Part shown: positions 27,553 through 38,727 of the stretch, one piece after another
Position numbering within the stretch: position 1 is the first letter of the stretch
How the letters are laid out: each line of letters opens with the position of its first letter
Source of the DNA: Euonymus europaeus
Taxonomy: Eukaryota; Streptophyta; Magnoliopsida; Celastrales; Celastraceae
Assembly (NCBI GenBank): GCA_963580455.1
Contig: OY756969.1
Location: forward strand, 7,889,501-7,953,500
Direction of reading: 5' to 3'
Length of the DNA stretch: 64,000 nucleotides
Translations under genes and position numbers: made by a program
Notes under the pieces: model-generated
Database searches by the model: none
What the model was told of the DNA's origin: nothing
The model's input: the letters and a program-made list of their open reading frames with translations, nothing else

Positions 27553-30020
27553 TTCTTGCATGAACACGTTTGGAGTTTGGACATGCCATATGTTGCATAG
27601 TGGGTTACGGGTAAGGAATTATAGCCGTTTTATGTTTGTATATGGAAATATGGAATATCGTGGGGCTGTTTAGGATTTCCAAGTGATGTAAAAATGCTTA
27701 AGGGTAGGGTCAGGATTCCAAATGTGCTTGATGTACCATACAGTGATGTCGTAGGGCAGTTTTGAATATTGTGAAATACAAGGATGTTGTTATGCCAAGT
27801 TAGGGTCCCGTATGGTGTAGTTATTTACTTATATCTTGGTGTGTACGATTAGGTGTCATCTTGCTACATTACGCTTTGATTTACATTTCAACTGGCATAA
27901 TTTTCAATGTTCTATGTTTATCCTTATTCAGCCATCCGCTCACCCTATTTCTTTTCTTTGTATTCCTTAAGCGAGACAGGTACAGGTGACCAAGATGCAG
28001 ATCAGTAGAGGCATACGTGATATGGATTGCCACCTTGGAGCTTTAGGGTTCATTAGGTTATTTGGATAATTATATTGTTTGTTTCCATCATAGTACATGT
28101 AGTTCATGATTTTGTATGACATAATTGATGATGTGTACCTTTAAGGTATGGATGATGGACAGTAGGGAGGCCACTCCATGTGATCGGGACTCCTGTACCG
28201 AGTAGTTGGACTATGGTTTAGATCTTATAACTATGAATGGTTGTTTATGATGTTGATGATGATTTACCTATATGGATTGCATATGGATAGGAGGCGTAAG
28301 GCCTTGCTTACTATGTGATTGTGGTAGATGGCCGGAAGCTTTGCTAGGATGGAGAATTATATGATTGTATGTCATTATTGTTGTGCATTTCTCCAGGTTG
28401 ACACCTTCCAATATACTAGGAGGTTATGCTGAATTTTCGATAGAATTTCACGTTTAGGATGGCATTAGAGATGTTAATTATGATGTATGAGGAAATAATC
28501 CATAGTGCTTCCGGGTTGGGACGTTACAAAAGAAAATGTCAAAATCATATTGGTCGTAAATAATGACGAATGACCTACCCAAAAAATTGATGTGCTGGTG
28601 TAATACCTTACAACCTTGACACTCGAGTTACTGAAGTGCTCTAAACTAGCACAAAGCATCATATGATCCAAATAAGGGGCAAAGTCGTTCAGATTTCCAA
28701 AAGCAGACACATTAACAAGAAAGCTAAAAGTCACCTCTTCGCTTGGAGCTTTCTCTGTAAGAACACCTTTATCTCTTCTATAATTCGTACGAATTGGAGA
28801 TACATAACATCGGCAAGCTCTATAGGATCCTATTGTGTCAAGGACAAATTCTTCTCAACTACTACAGTTTTGGCTCCTTCTTCACCCTTTTAGCCCTCCT
28901 TTTTTCTCTCAATGGCCTCCTTAGAATTGTTGCATGCCTATTTAACAACCATCGTGTCATTCGCTAAACCGTTTTCTATTATTGTAAATGATTTTGTAAA
29001 ATGAAGGACGTTCCATAACAGTTCGCTCACTATGTGGAACTACGATGTGCTCCGACGAAGATTCACCTCACTTAAAATGAACTCCCAAGTCCTCTCTTTA
29101 TCCGACCCTTTAATGAAGTTTGAACATTTTCGCTCAAAATTAGCACAAATCAATGGATTGACATGAAATTGACTTGAAAAAAAGAAACAACAATTCTCAA
29201 CTGAGTGCAAACTAGGAAAGAAAAAAAACACTCACAAGCCGCTCGCCAACAACATGGAATATCGTCCTATCCATCTACATCAAAAATTGCATCCCCATGC
29301 ATCTAGATGCTCAGCTTCCACTTTCAGTCATTCGAAGTCAAGTTTTATATAACATGATCGTGGGCCAATGGCCAAAGATTTATAATATAATGACTCTTTT
29401 TTAAAGAATGAGGCTTGAAGAAATAGATACGTAAGAGCTCGCAGACACTGAATGGTCGATCTAATCTCTTACTACAATACTGAATAGATAGGGCAGCCTC
29501 CAAGTGTTCAACATAAGTTGACTAGGTGCAAGCCTAAAATAAGAATGTACCTCTTTGACGAACGATAGTGTAGGGAGCCAAAGGACTACCTCAAAAGGCC
29601 ACTAGTACATATTGATCCAGCCCAATATATTACAACATATCCTCTCAATCGATAGTAGAGCTTTGATTTCAACCCTGTCTAAGAACTTATAAGGCAATCT
29701 GAAAAGAGTAATTTTGTTATCACATATCTTGGATAGAAGACTTCATACTAAAAAGTTTGAAGCTTTCCCTTACGAAGACGATAATTCAAAGAGGAGCATC
29801 ATTTCTTCTTTACTCTGTCCAGATCGACATCCTAATTTTAAATCACGCACACAAGATAGGTTATGTGTTTGCATCTGATGAACAGACATCTGCAAAGGCT
29901 CAATACGATCAAAGTCTTCTTCTTCTTTGAATGACAAACCATCGGCTCCAACTGTTGTTACGGGACTTAATCAACGTGAAAGTCCTTCAAATCAATCACC
30001 CTTGACATCTTTTCCTTCAA

Positions 30021-30473
30021 CCCATAACTCATCTAGGTTGGATTCATGAAGAAACTCCAAACCCTCCATCAGATTATGTCTAAAGACCAAAAATCGAATC
30101 ACCAAAATAGCAAACCAAGAAATCAAATCATTTCACACAATCAAAGAAATCTTAAACCACTTTCCGCACACAAGTAATTTTGATGAAGATTAAAGATTCC
30201 AAACAATAATGAAAATACTCCCGACTTGAAAGAGCCAGTTCAAGAACCAAAGAAAAGTGTAGAGTACAAAAGAAGAATGACGCAAAGGTAACAAAGAAAA
30301 ACGAAGAGCAATTAAGAAAAAGTAATCTGGAGAGTCAAAATCGATGACCTGCAAAGACAAGGAGAGACTCAGTAATGCATCAATAAATTCCAACCAAGAT
30401 GGGATTTTGTGTTTTTTTATATTCCCATCAAGTCGAGTTGAGTTGCCCATCCAAAATTTGGATTTGAGAAATA
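30021..30473. other. No recognised gene; possible LTR of the minus-strand element
   Basis: The open stretch at 30450-30190 on the minus strand is hydrophobic and low in complexity and does not look like a known protein. By position this could be the 5' LTR of the minus-strand gag-like element. Confidence 0.3.
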
Positions 30474-31172
30474 GTATTCCCAGCCCCCCATTTTAGTTTT
30501 CCCACCCCCTATTTTAGTTTTCCCACTCCCACCCCCTAATGATTGAAATTTAGTTTTCTAACCCTTCCATGTTAGTTTTCCCACCCCCTAACCCCTTAAT
30601 GATTGAAATTTAGTTTTCCCACCATCCATTTTAGTTTGGGGTATTTTATTTTAATCCAAGTCTATTTCAAACACCCTTTCCCTAAGTGTACTTATTGCAG
30701 TTAATGGTTATCTTTTTGTCAAAATCAATAATTTTTGTTTATATAAAAACCTCCGGTTGACAAAACTAGGGAACCTTTAATTATATCAAGGTATTTTTTA
30801 TTTGGACTCCCCCATCCACAAAAACCCACATAATTGATCTTTTCCACCCGTTTAAAGCTTTAATGATCTAGTTCAATTTCAATATTTATCAATCATAGAA
30901 AAAAATTAAAAATATAGTTATAAGTACAGCCGCACGGCTATACTTAAAAACATACTCATATTTTTATCCAGTCAATGACTACTTGATAACTTACACAGAC
31001 ACTTTTCAGAAGCTTTCACCATTTCACGTGAAAAATGTACCTACTAAAATTCAATACTCAAATTATTTCTTGGATTGAAAATAACGAAAGACAATGACAA
31101 TTTAAGAATAAAAAAATAAAAATTATGGCATTCCCAATAAAAATGTTTATTTAAGCAAAACAGGGGGTGGGA
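30474..31172. mobile_element. Possible MITE with C-rich terminal inverted repeats
   Basis: The left end TATTCCCAGCCCCCCATTTTAG and the reverse complement of the right end (TAATCCCACCCCCTGTTTTG) form an imperfect terminal inverted repeat. About 660 bp of AT-rich non-coding sequence lies between. No clear target duplication, so the class is not assigned. Confidence 0.35.
30478..30645. repeat. C-rich tandem-like repeat block
   Basis: TTTAGTTTTCCCACCCC-type units recur four to five times. Two larger units carry TAATGATTGAAATTTAGTTTTC. Confidence 0.75.
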
Positions 31173-31435
31173 TTACCAACGCTCTTTGAATTTGCTAGGC
31201 AATGCTTGTTTGACCAAATTATATTGCCTCCGTCAGACTAAACATTTGAGAAAAACCTACTCATGACATACTCATCTGTTCAACCACGTCAAGTCAGGAT
31301 GGTGGCACCTTCCGCTCGATCAAGTCGATTAATTAAGCACTAATTTTATTAACATCCCACTATTCCTTGGTTGTGTGCATCCAGGTTATCCACGAAATAC
31401 CAAGCACCTGGATTTGCCATACCCAGTCTTAAGGA
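31173..31435. other. No recognised gene
   Basis: Nothing recognised. It may hold further 5' parts of the adjacent Ulp1-type fragment. Confidence 0.3.
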
Positions 31436-31910
31436 CGACAAATGCCTCAAAGATGAAAAGGAACTGGATCCTACATATGGGATACAACCAATCATGAAAA
31501 AAGGCATTTATGCTTGAAAGACACTATTTTCACAAAAAAGTAAAGATACTTTGCCATGGTCTTTCATCAGGTATGTTGAGGACACTGAGAAAATGAGGAC
31601 ATATAACTAGTCAAAAAATATGCACAAACCTCATGAGATTAATAAAAAATACAAGAAAATATTAACAAAAGTTACTGGTTGTGTGACAATTTTATCGGTA
31701 AGTAAACTATAATAAATCTATTTGCTTAATTCATACAAAATCACACTAAAATTATTGTTATTTTTCACTACTGGTTCTCCGAGCATGCCAAGATATTCAA
31801 AGAAGTAAAAGGGTATAAAATTCCCTTGGTCCCTCAAATGGAACCTTAAGGAATGGACAAAAAACTTCAAGGTCGTGCACATTGATACCCTACAAGATAG
31901 CAAGGTTAGT
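31436..31910 (+). pseudogene. Fragment of MULE-associated Ulp1-type ORF (plus-strand copy)
   Basis: The frame around 31540-31700 reads LPWSFIRYVEDTEKMRTYN, then a stop, then a segment ending KVTGCVTILS followed by GTAAGT at 31698-31703. This matches the W-S-x-x-x-Y-V-E-D-x-x-x-x-x-x-Y-N-W-S-K region of the Ulp1/DUF1985-type ORFs carried by some plant MULEs. The minus-strand locus at 62.5-62.7 kb shows the same blocks (YNWSKAITDHLMDSINKN, then GCVTALS and a GTAAGT donor). The next exon here (about 31770-31900) has SEHAKIFKEVKGYKIP, then in another frame SLKWNLKEWTKNF, which parallels FLKWDISGWPKDS at 62.4 kb. A TAG replaces the Trp codon and the frame shifts, so it is dead. No transposase or protease core is attached. 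Confidence 0.6.
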
Positions 31911-32455
31911 AAAGTTTTTAGCAAAAGAAATAGAATAAATTCAATTTATTGCTATTTTGAATCCCTAATAAAAATGTAATGAAATTTAATACAAATGTTT
32001 TGTCATTTTAAACAAATGTTCTAATATATGTGTAAAATATACTGAGTTTTCCTAAAATGTACTACATTTGATGTTCAATTCTTATAAAAATAGGTTATAG
32101 AAGGTGACTCCGTTTAAACAAATAAAGAACAACAATTATTAACTATGGCAAGACAACAAGAAACAAGATGCGGACACTGAAGTGAACCCGCATCTGAAGG
32201 GTGAAGCAACTATGTCAAGAAGGCGTGGAAAAATGGTTGATGAGGAAACACAAGCTGAATATGAGAGTTTCTAAGAATAACTCATGCTCAATAGATGATC
32301 AAACATGTAAAAAGGGTATGCAATTTCACCATCAAATAATAATCAAGATCACAAACAAGGGTTTGTTTTTTCTTAGGTGCAATTTAGGCAAGAACATAAA
32401 ATGGAGACTAGTGAAGAAATTGACCCCCTCTTTAGTCGAAAACAATAGATAAAAA
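31911..32455. other. Sequence after the Ulp1-type fragment; no clear gene
   Basis: Short open stretches (83 codons from 32201) show no family motif. An alternative frame near 32215 has VDEETQAEYES, which could be a decayed acidic linker of the same ORF, but this is weak. Confidence 0.3.
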
Positions 32456-33104
32456 ATAAATTGAAAGAGATTTTGACTACCTCGTTTCCAAGTAAAAATT
32501 ACAAAATCAATAACCCAAACTTATGGTTTCGACTTTTCCTCAACCTATCAATTTGGCAAAATTCAAACTCATTTCATCATACCCATATCTCTAATTTAAT
32601 ATATCAATTATCAATTACTCAAAAAGAAAAAATCTTACATTTTTCCAACCCAATGTTTTTGAAGCCTTGACTATGCCCAACAAAGTTCATAACTTCAATC
32701 CACTCAATAATCTAATAATTACCATCATAAATAAGCTTAACTCAACATGCCCAAGTTAATGTACTTAAACAATACAAATCATCCAATGCATCAAGAAAAA
32801 TTCTTACCTTTCTCTTTTAAACTCCAAGCTTGTAATCCCCAAATCAACTATGAAATCTATGAATATATCCATAAACAAGTCCCAATCAACCTATTTTATG
32901 TCTAATTCCAACAAAATCCAATATTCAGACACATATCTACAAAAATCCATAAAGCTTAACTCTAGAATCCTCAATCTTGATTTAGCACCCTTGATTCTTG
33001 AAACCTTGCCTAAATCCTCCTCTCCCTCCCTCCCTCCCTTTCTTTCTCTCTCTCTTTTTTCTCTCTTGGCAAAACTTGCATTTCTTTCTTGTGAACCAAA
33101 GCAA
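32456..33104 (-). repeat. Possible LTR or leader fragment in minus orientation
   Basis: On the minus strand this has a purine-rich GAGAGAGAAAGAAAGGGAGG leader and AT-rich sequence similar in character to the LTR-like segment at 26.8-27.3 kb. It stops at about 33104, where a gypsy integrase begins. A pyrimidine tract (CT-rich, 33018-33065) is the visible plus-strand form. No ends or target duplication were found. Confidence 0.3.
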
Positions 33105-33705
33105 GAAATGGTCAAGTGGACTTATCTAATAGGGAGTTGAAGAAAATTCTTGAAAGAATAGTGGGATCCTCATAAAAGGATTGGGATTTGATGCTAGATG
33201 ATGCCTTATGGGCCTATCAGACTGCCTATAAAACTCTTATTGGAATGTCTCCATTTCGATTGCTTTTCATTTACCCGTTGAGTTTGAACAAAGAGCTTTA
33301 TGGGCAGTGAAGTCTTTGAATTTTTATATGGTGGCTGCAGAAGATAAGCGAACTTTACAATTGAATGAAATGAAGGAGTTTTGCAATCAAGCTTATGAGA
33401 ATGCAGTCATCTACAAAGAGAAAACAAAGAGATGACATGAAAGCTGCATTGTACCCAAGGAATTTCATATTGGGTAAAAGGTCCTCCTCATTAATTCGTG
33501 TCTTCGCATCTTTCCAGGTAAACTAAAATCCCGATGGTTGGGACCATTTCTTGTTACTAAGGTGTCCTCCTTATGGAGCAATTCAAGTTGAACATATCAC
33601 TTTGGGGACAAGATTTAAGGTTAACCGTCAAAGGTTGAAGCCCTACTATGAAGCTGATTTTGATGTTCAAAAGGCTTATTTGACCCTCAAAGATCCTCAA
33701 TAGTA
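33105..33705 (+). pseudogene. Athila-like integrase C-terminal fragment
   Basis: Reading from about 33105, blocks match the end of Athila-type integrase: NGQVDLSNRELKKILE, a degraded [31 protein letters not shown] (about 33297-33325), NEMKEFCNQAYENAVIYKEK (about 33364-33423), [18 protein letters not shown] (about 33510-33565) and a RFKVNRQRLKPYYE end near 33611-33650. At least three frame changes and several stops occur. The catalytic core is missing. Confidence 0.85.
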
Positions 33706-34482
33706 GATACAAGAAGTCGAACCATTGACTATAAACAAAGGCGCTTGTTGGGAGGGAACCCAGCCGGGGTAAATTCTATCCTTTAAAATATTTTGTTTCA
33801 GCATCTTGCGTGTTTAACTATGTATGATTTATGTATAGGGAAAATAAGTGAAATTGCAGGTGTTTAATTGAAAATCTAGATAAAATTTGAACCAGAAAAG
33901 ATGGTGATCGATCCCCTCTTTGGTGATCGATCAACCGCAAAGGAGACCTATTCAAGACAATGGGCAAACGCAAGGCACTAGTAGCTCCCTCACATAGTCC
34001 CCTAGCTCCTCCACCATCACATGCCCGTGTCTCTAGCCAACCTCCTAATTCTCCATGCCCAAGTCTTACCTCGCTAGTCAGGACTGCAGTCATATAGCTT
34101 GAGTGGTCCATTCCTATCCTCGTTAGCATAAGCCAAGGTAACCATCTAGCTAATACTTACATCGTACAGAACAAATTTTTCTTCTTATTTAATGAGAGAC
34201 TTGAGCCAATCAAGATTTGGGATAAGGTTGTCCGTGATTTTTATCAAACCTTAAAGAAGGTTCAAACAGTCGACGGTGTTACAAGCCCAGCCACATACTT
34301 TGTAATTGTATACAACCAGTCATTTACATTTATTGTGGCAAATGTGTGTGCTACATTGGGTGTCTCAAAAAATTACAGAGAGTCGACACACCTCTATAAG
34401 CCTATTGGTTTAACCAGCTTGTAGATGCTTCAACACCTAGTGCCAGACACAAGATACCATATAAAAAAAAGGATTGGCACTT

Positions 34483-34600
34483 TGTAATATCCCGATTGTT
34501 CAAATTATTTACGAGATAAGGTGAGGTGGCATACGACAGTTATTCAATTTATTAGGTGTGAGATAATAGGTGCTAAATAGGGTTGGAATAATTTCTAGAG

Positions 34601-34636
<36 letters not shown>

Positions 34637-36370
34637 AATTAAATAGTAGTGAAGTGTTTTTATTAAATTAGGTGTGATAAATAAAAATTACGGGTTCAAC
34701 CATTTATCGGAAACAGAGTTAAAACTCAGTTACCCCGAATATTGGAAGCAAGTGTTAGAATAGGAAAATAAATATTACATGATGGCGAATTTGTAAATAA
34801 AGGTGGGTCATATATGTAATTGGATCTAAAGGTTGAGGGCAAGGTAGTAAAAGAATAAATACAATATACTAATATATATATATGGGCACACGAATCGAGG
34901 TGAGAAAACCCTAGAAACAGCTTCACCAGCGCAGTACGGCGACGGAAATTGAACCACGAGAGGAACGGTCTCAGTGAGACGAGGGCGGCGATACCGATTT
35001 CGAAGCAAGCAGAGTAGATTTCGGCCGGCAACGGCAAAAGAGCGTCATGGTATTCCGCAAGATTCCCCAACTCGATCCGGCTCATTCCGATTGTCAATCA
35101 GGTAGAGGGCGCCACCATGATGTTCGTCCGGGTGTTAGCTTTCCACCGCCACCCATCGTGAGCTCCACCACTACCCATTGTGAGCTCCACCGCCTCCTCT
35201 ACTGGCGGTGACCCGAGTGTCATCCAATCGGGTATGTTGACCCGCATATAAGGTCAACCGGGTCAGCTTGACCCGGTTGAATGTGCCTGACCCTAGTTTG
35301 ACAAGATGACCTGTTTGACCAGAATTAAATTAGAATTAATTTTTTTAAATAAGTATTTGTAAATGTGGGTAATGTTATGAATTTCAGGTAAAGAATATTC
35401 TAGTTGAATTATCGGGAATTCCGGAGGCACGCTAAGGTAAGTAATATTTCAACTGTATTACGAAACAATGTGTTTGACTGTGTTGATTGTTGGGTTATGA
35501 ATTTCTGTGCAAATTATGATGTAACATGTGACTGAAATTTATGTTGTTGATGATATGTGAATGATGATTTATTATGTGATGATATTGAGGACATGTGGAG
35601 GTAATGTTTATTTGTGTCTTTGCATGAAGCATGACATGCACATAAATGAAAAATATTTTTACGAACCTGGTACATTTGCTACAGGGAGGGTATATGTTGA
35701 GGTTATGTTGACTTGGAAAAAAAAAGAGAAAGGTTTTATTGACTGGAAAGTGTTCTTTGGTAGAACACTTAATTAAAGAAAAATTCCGACCAGTTGCTCT
35801 GTAGCAGTGTACCTAGGTTAGGGCCCAAGTACTGGATAAATGATTTAAAAGGTTGACTGTTCATTAAAGATGATGATCACATGCATTCATGAGTAAATAT
35901 TACTTGCTGAGCTTTAGCTCACTATGTTCCGTGAGGCAGGTATTGATTTCTCTGATGATTATGCTGATCTGGCAATTGATGGTGAGCTTGCGGATCCGTG
36001 AAGATGGTACTCATGTGACAAAAGCTAGGTTTTATTAGCTATTAATAATGACTGCACAATAATTATTTTATGTTATGGTGTATGCTAAGTTCGGATTTTC
36101 ATTCAAAAAGTGAGAGTTCGCAGTACGAGGACTAGAGAGATTATTGCATATTTTTTTATCCTAGGGATGATAAAAAAGATATGATGATGGATTTAATTTT
36201 TGGTAATTTCTTTATTTTTAGTTAAACTAATGAATGATATTTAATTTCTCAATTTATATGCTGTCTTAATGTGAAATTAGTTTTTTTGATATTTGGTGGT
36301 TAGAATGTGATGTGGGTAGCATTCCGGTCTGGGGTTTATAACCTAATGTTCGGTAGGTCGGGGTGTTAAA
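34483..36370 (+). mobile_element. Solo LTR 2 inside the Athila-like ORF
   Basis: Starts TGTAATATCCCGATTG and ends GGTAGGTCGGGGTGTTAAA. Flanks are CACTT (34478-34482) and CACTC (36371-36375), a 4-of-5 target duplication. It has no coding domains. It shares blocks in the same order with solo LTR 3 (58066-60276), but in opposite orientation, for example the TTTAGCTCACTATG stretch near 35914 and GATCCGTGAAGATG near 35993. A TATA run (34872-34882) followed by AAAACCCTAG suggests the transcription start of the family. Confidence 0.75.
34601..34634. repeat. TA dinucleotide microsatellite
   Basis: About fifteen TA units near the left end of solo LTR 2. Confidence 0.92.
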
Positions 36371-37125
36371 CACTCGTCGAGCATTTCTGCCACCTTTTTT
36401 ATGGTTGCTTAATGATGCGGTGCATTTTAACATGTATCCATTCGGGTTTGCACAAGAGTGTCGAACTCCACTGTTGGATATCCTATACTATATGCACACC
36501 TGGACTTGGTTTGATTTCAGCGCAGTTTACATTTCTCCATTTTGCCGAACCCAGGGTGAGCTTCTGCACCAGCCTTCAAGGAAGGGCAAGCTATATTTTC
36601 CCAGGTAAATTACATGTCTTCTACAGTATAAAGAGATACAGCTGCCAGTAGCCTTAGGAACTTTACCCGAGTATATGCATTTTAATATCAAGACTTGGAA
36701 TAATAGAGTGACTCATATGCCATCACAAGCAAGACAACGATTCCATGATGAGCCGTATATTCGTTGTCTGGACTTTCGTCGACTAGGACCATCTTCCCAA
36801 CTTTAGTCTATTCATATCTCATCAACTCTTTCACTTCCAAACTACTCAAACCAGACCATCATCAGCCCCTTCAAATCCTAATGGTCCATCCTCTTCTGTT
36901 GCACATGTTACACTTGCAGATGTTCACTCAGAGCTACATGAGTTATGCTCGAAGATGGACTCATTATATGCTGTCATCACTGCTATTTTCTATTATTTGG
37001 GCATCCTTCTGCCAGTCCACACACCTTCTCCTCCTGTCAGTGCATCCCAGAGCTTTTCTAACAGCTTTGATTCTCAGGAACCTACAAGCTCTCCAGACCA
37101 TTCTAGTGATTCCCCTGCATTTTGA

Positions 37126-38727
37126 GCTCCAGGTTGTGTTGTTCTTTTCCTCCTATTTATTTATTTTGAAAACACTGAGGACAGTGTTATATTCTAGTAT
37201 AGGGTTGGGGAAACTAAAACTTGTGAGTTTCATCTTTTGTATTAGTGACATGAGAACTTCTTGTTTTTAGCATCTAATCTTTGTTTTTATGTTATGCCTC
37301 TTTGCAGTGATGATTACTTGTAGCATGGTTTGATTATTTTTTAGATAAGTAGTATGATTTGTGGCTTAGAGACTATAAATGATGTTATTATTAACAAAAA
37401 ATTGTAGCCTAAATGTGAAGTCAAAAAGAATGAGTATGTTGAAAACATCATTTAGCCAAACACGGAGACTATGACCTATTTGAGCTTTTGAGCCTTTCCA
37501 TCTTAATTGAGTGATAAAAATCAACTCCACTTTTTATTTTTGTGCTCACTATATATACTAGGTGAGCTCATTATCTTTGTTTGGTCACTTGCTAAGCATG
37601 CATCTCATGAGCATCACATCCTTTTGAACTCTCCATGGGAAGATCATTTTTATTATCGGGGAATGACAGTAAGACCATCTTTATTAGTCAATAAATTCCC
37701 TTTTCAATCAACCCTCAACTAAAATTATCCCTAGTTCCCTTTTTGAAGCCAAACGCTAGCCTTTTCTTCTTAACCACATACTACACATGTTTGAATTTTA
37801 TGGATTATTCTATGCCTTTATTGAAGATCATTGGGGTAGATTGTGAGAAAGTGCAATGATTAAAGAATTTTCTCTCGTGCTTTGTATGAATTATTATTAG
37901 AGAGGAGAATGAGTTTGGTGAAAGGGGAAGTTTTTCAATTGTGGTTGGAATGTGAAAAGAAAAATCAAATCAAATCACATAGAATGTGTGATAAAAAAAA
38001 AAGTAGCCAAACTTGGTCCAAAAAGAGAGTGTAAAGTCTAAGTGAATTTGAAAATTGAGTAAAAATAGATGAGAATGGATGATGGCTGATTTTATGAGAG
38101 TGGTCTTCAATTGCTAATTTGAATAGTTCTCCAATTGTGGTCAGCTATCTAATCAATGCCTTCTTCTTACCTAAACCCTAGCCTTACATTACAAGCTTTA
38201 AAAGTCCCACTTGATCCTTGAGATACTATGATACGAACATGAGAGTAATTTTGGGTGTTGCTCAATGCTTATTAGTGGCATCCTTTCACGAGATCACATT
38301 CCACATGTTTCATGAGCTTCCTTTGAAAACGGTATATGGGATCTTGATTACACTATTCCACCCATAAATGCTTGAGTGAAACACTTTAGCCAACTTCGGT
38401 GTGAATTTAATTCTGAGTGAACATCGGTGAGATTTGAAGTTGAGGCTAAGAGCTTTGTAATGTGTTCTTTAAATCAACTTATTCTGAGATGTAACCTAAG
38501 AGCTACTCACTATGTTTTTAGTTTTAAGTCTCTAAGTTGTGGATTGGAAAGGTATACTCTATTTGTAATTGAACCGTGTGATCTTCTGAGGCTAAACAAG
38601 AAGGAAAAAAAATTGCATTATGATCTTAATTCTAATCTCATTATCACTTCTGTCCATTTTTTCATGTAAAATCTCTTTGCTCCAATTCAAAATTTGCTCG
38701 AGGATGAGCAAAAGCTTAGTGTGGGGG
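37126..38727 (+). other. Athila-like 3' untranslated region and polypurine tract
   Basis: A long non-coding stretch after the second ORF. It ends in GCTCGAGGATGAGCAAAAGC followed by TTAGTGTGGGGGTG (to 38728), the conserved pre-LTR and polypurine sequence of this gypsy group. The open frames in it are hydrophobic chance ORFs. Confidence 0.65.

Larger units (their letters stand above)
26585..28528 (+). mobile_element. LTR-like insertion in the minus-strand gag remnant
   Basis: The segment interrupts the minus-strand gag-like ORF. Its right end reads GGGTTGGGACGTTACA (28513-28528), the same type of end as the solo LTRs at 36370 and 60276. The left border is unclear: no TGTAA-type start is seen and the sequence opens with a cluster of GCCTAGGC palindromes. 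A purine-rich GAGAGAGAAAGAGA stretch near 26815 and a donor-like CAAGGTAAGTG at about 26915 suggest a transcribed leader. Best guess is a solo LTR with a damaged 5' end. Confidence 0.45.
26140..30020 (-). pseudogene. Plant retrotransposon gag-like ORF remnant, split
   Basis: Read on the minus strand, pieces resemble the proteins usually labelled putative plant transposon or gag-like in plant genomes. Near 29610-29480 is LWLPTLSFVKEVHSYFRLAP followed by SQL, matching the typical PFxxEVLxxFxxAPSQL segment. Near 29170-29040 is NFIKGSDKERTWEFILSEVN. The stretch 28734-28541 has LDHMMLCASLEHFSNSSVK. At 26450-26220 there is a 76-residue coiled coil (EDKVEELNDMLAKCQEDISQ and on), followed by a KLMKEFKEG-type tail near 26185. 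Stops are frequent. The 26.6-28.5 kb stretch between the last two blocks is inserted sequence. Assignment is by family resemblance and is moderate. Confidence 0.55.
33960..37125 (+). pseudogene. Second ORF of the Athila-like element, split by a solo LTR
   Basis: The ORF follows the junction typical of this group at 33743-33765. Its first part starts MGKRKALVAPSH at 33960 and runs, with stops, through FYQTLKKVQTV (about 34229) and SNDxVANVCATLGV-like sequence to 34482. After the inserted LTR it resumes at 36371 with a LWLLNDAVHFNMYPFGFAQE block and ends near 37125 with LADVHSELHELCSKMDSLYA and a Ser/Pro-rich tail. ORFs in this position are called env-like or putative plant transposon protein; their function is not established. 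This one is broken several times. Confidence 0.55.

Noticed and set aside
32850..33140. 96-codon plus-strand ORF with a Ser/Pro/Leu-rich stretch
   Set aside because: It is driven by the CT-rich tract at 33018-33065; the true coding signal at its right end is the integrase in another frame.
33818..34129. 103-codon minus-strand ORF
   Set aside because: It overlaps the plus-strand start of the Athila-like second ORF (MGKRKALVAPSH) and shows no family features.
34726..35097. 123-codon minus-strand ORF
   Set aside because: It lies wholly inside solo LTR 2, has no family features, and its composition follows the GC-rich leader of the LTR on the other strand.
36764..37270. 168-codon plus-strand ORF, hydrophobic, like a membrane protein
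   Set aside because: Another frame of the same stretch gives the C-terminal part of the Athila-like second ORF (LADVHSELHELCSKMDSLYA and a Ser/Pro tail), which fits its neighbours. The hydrophobic frame is a shadow.
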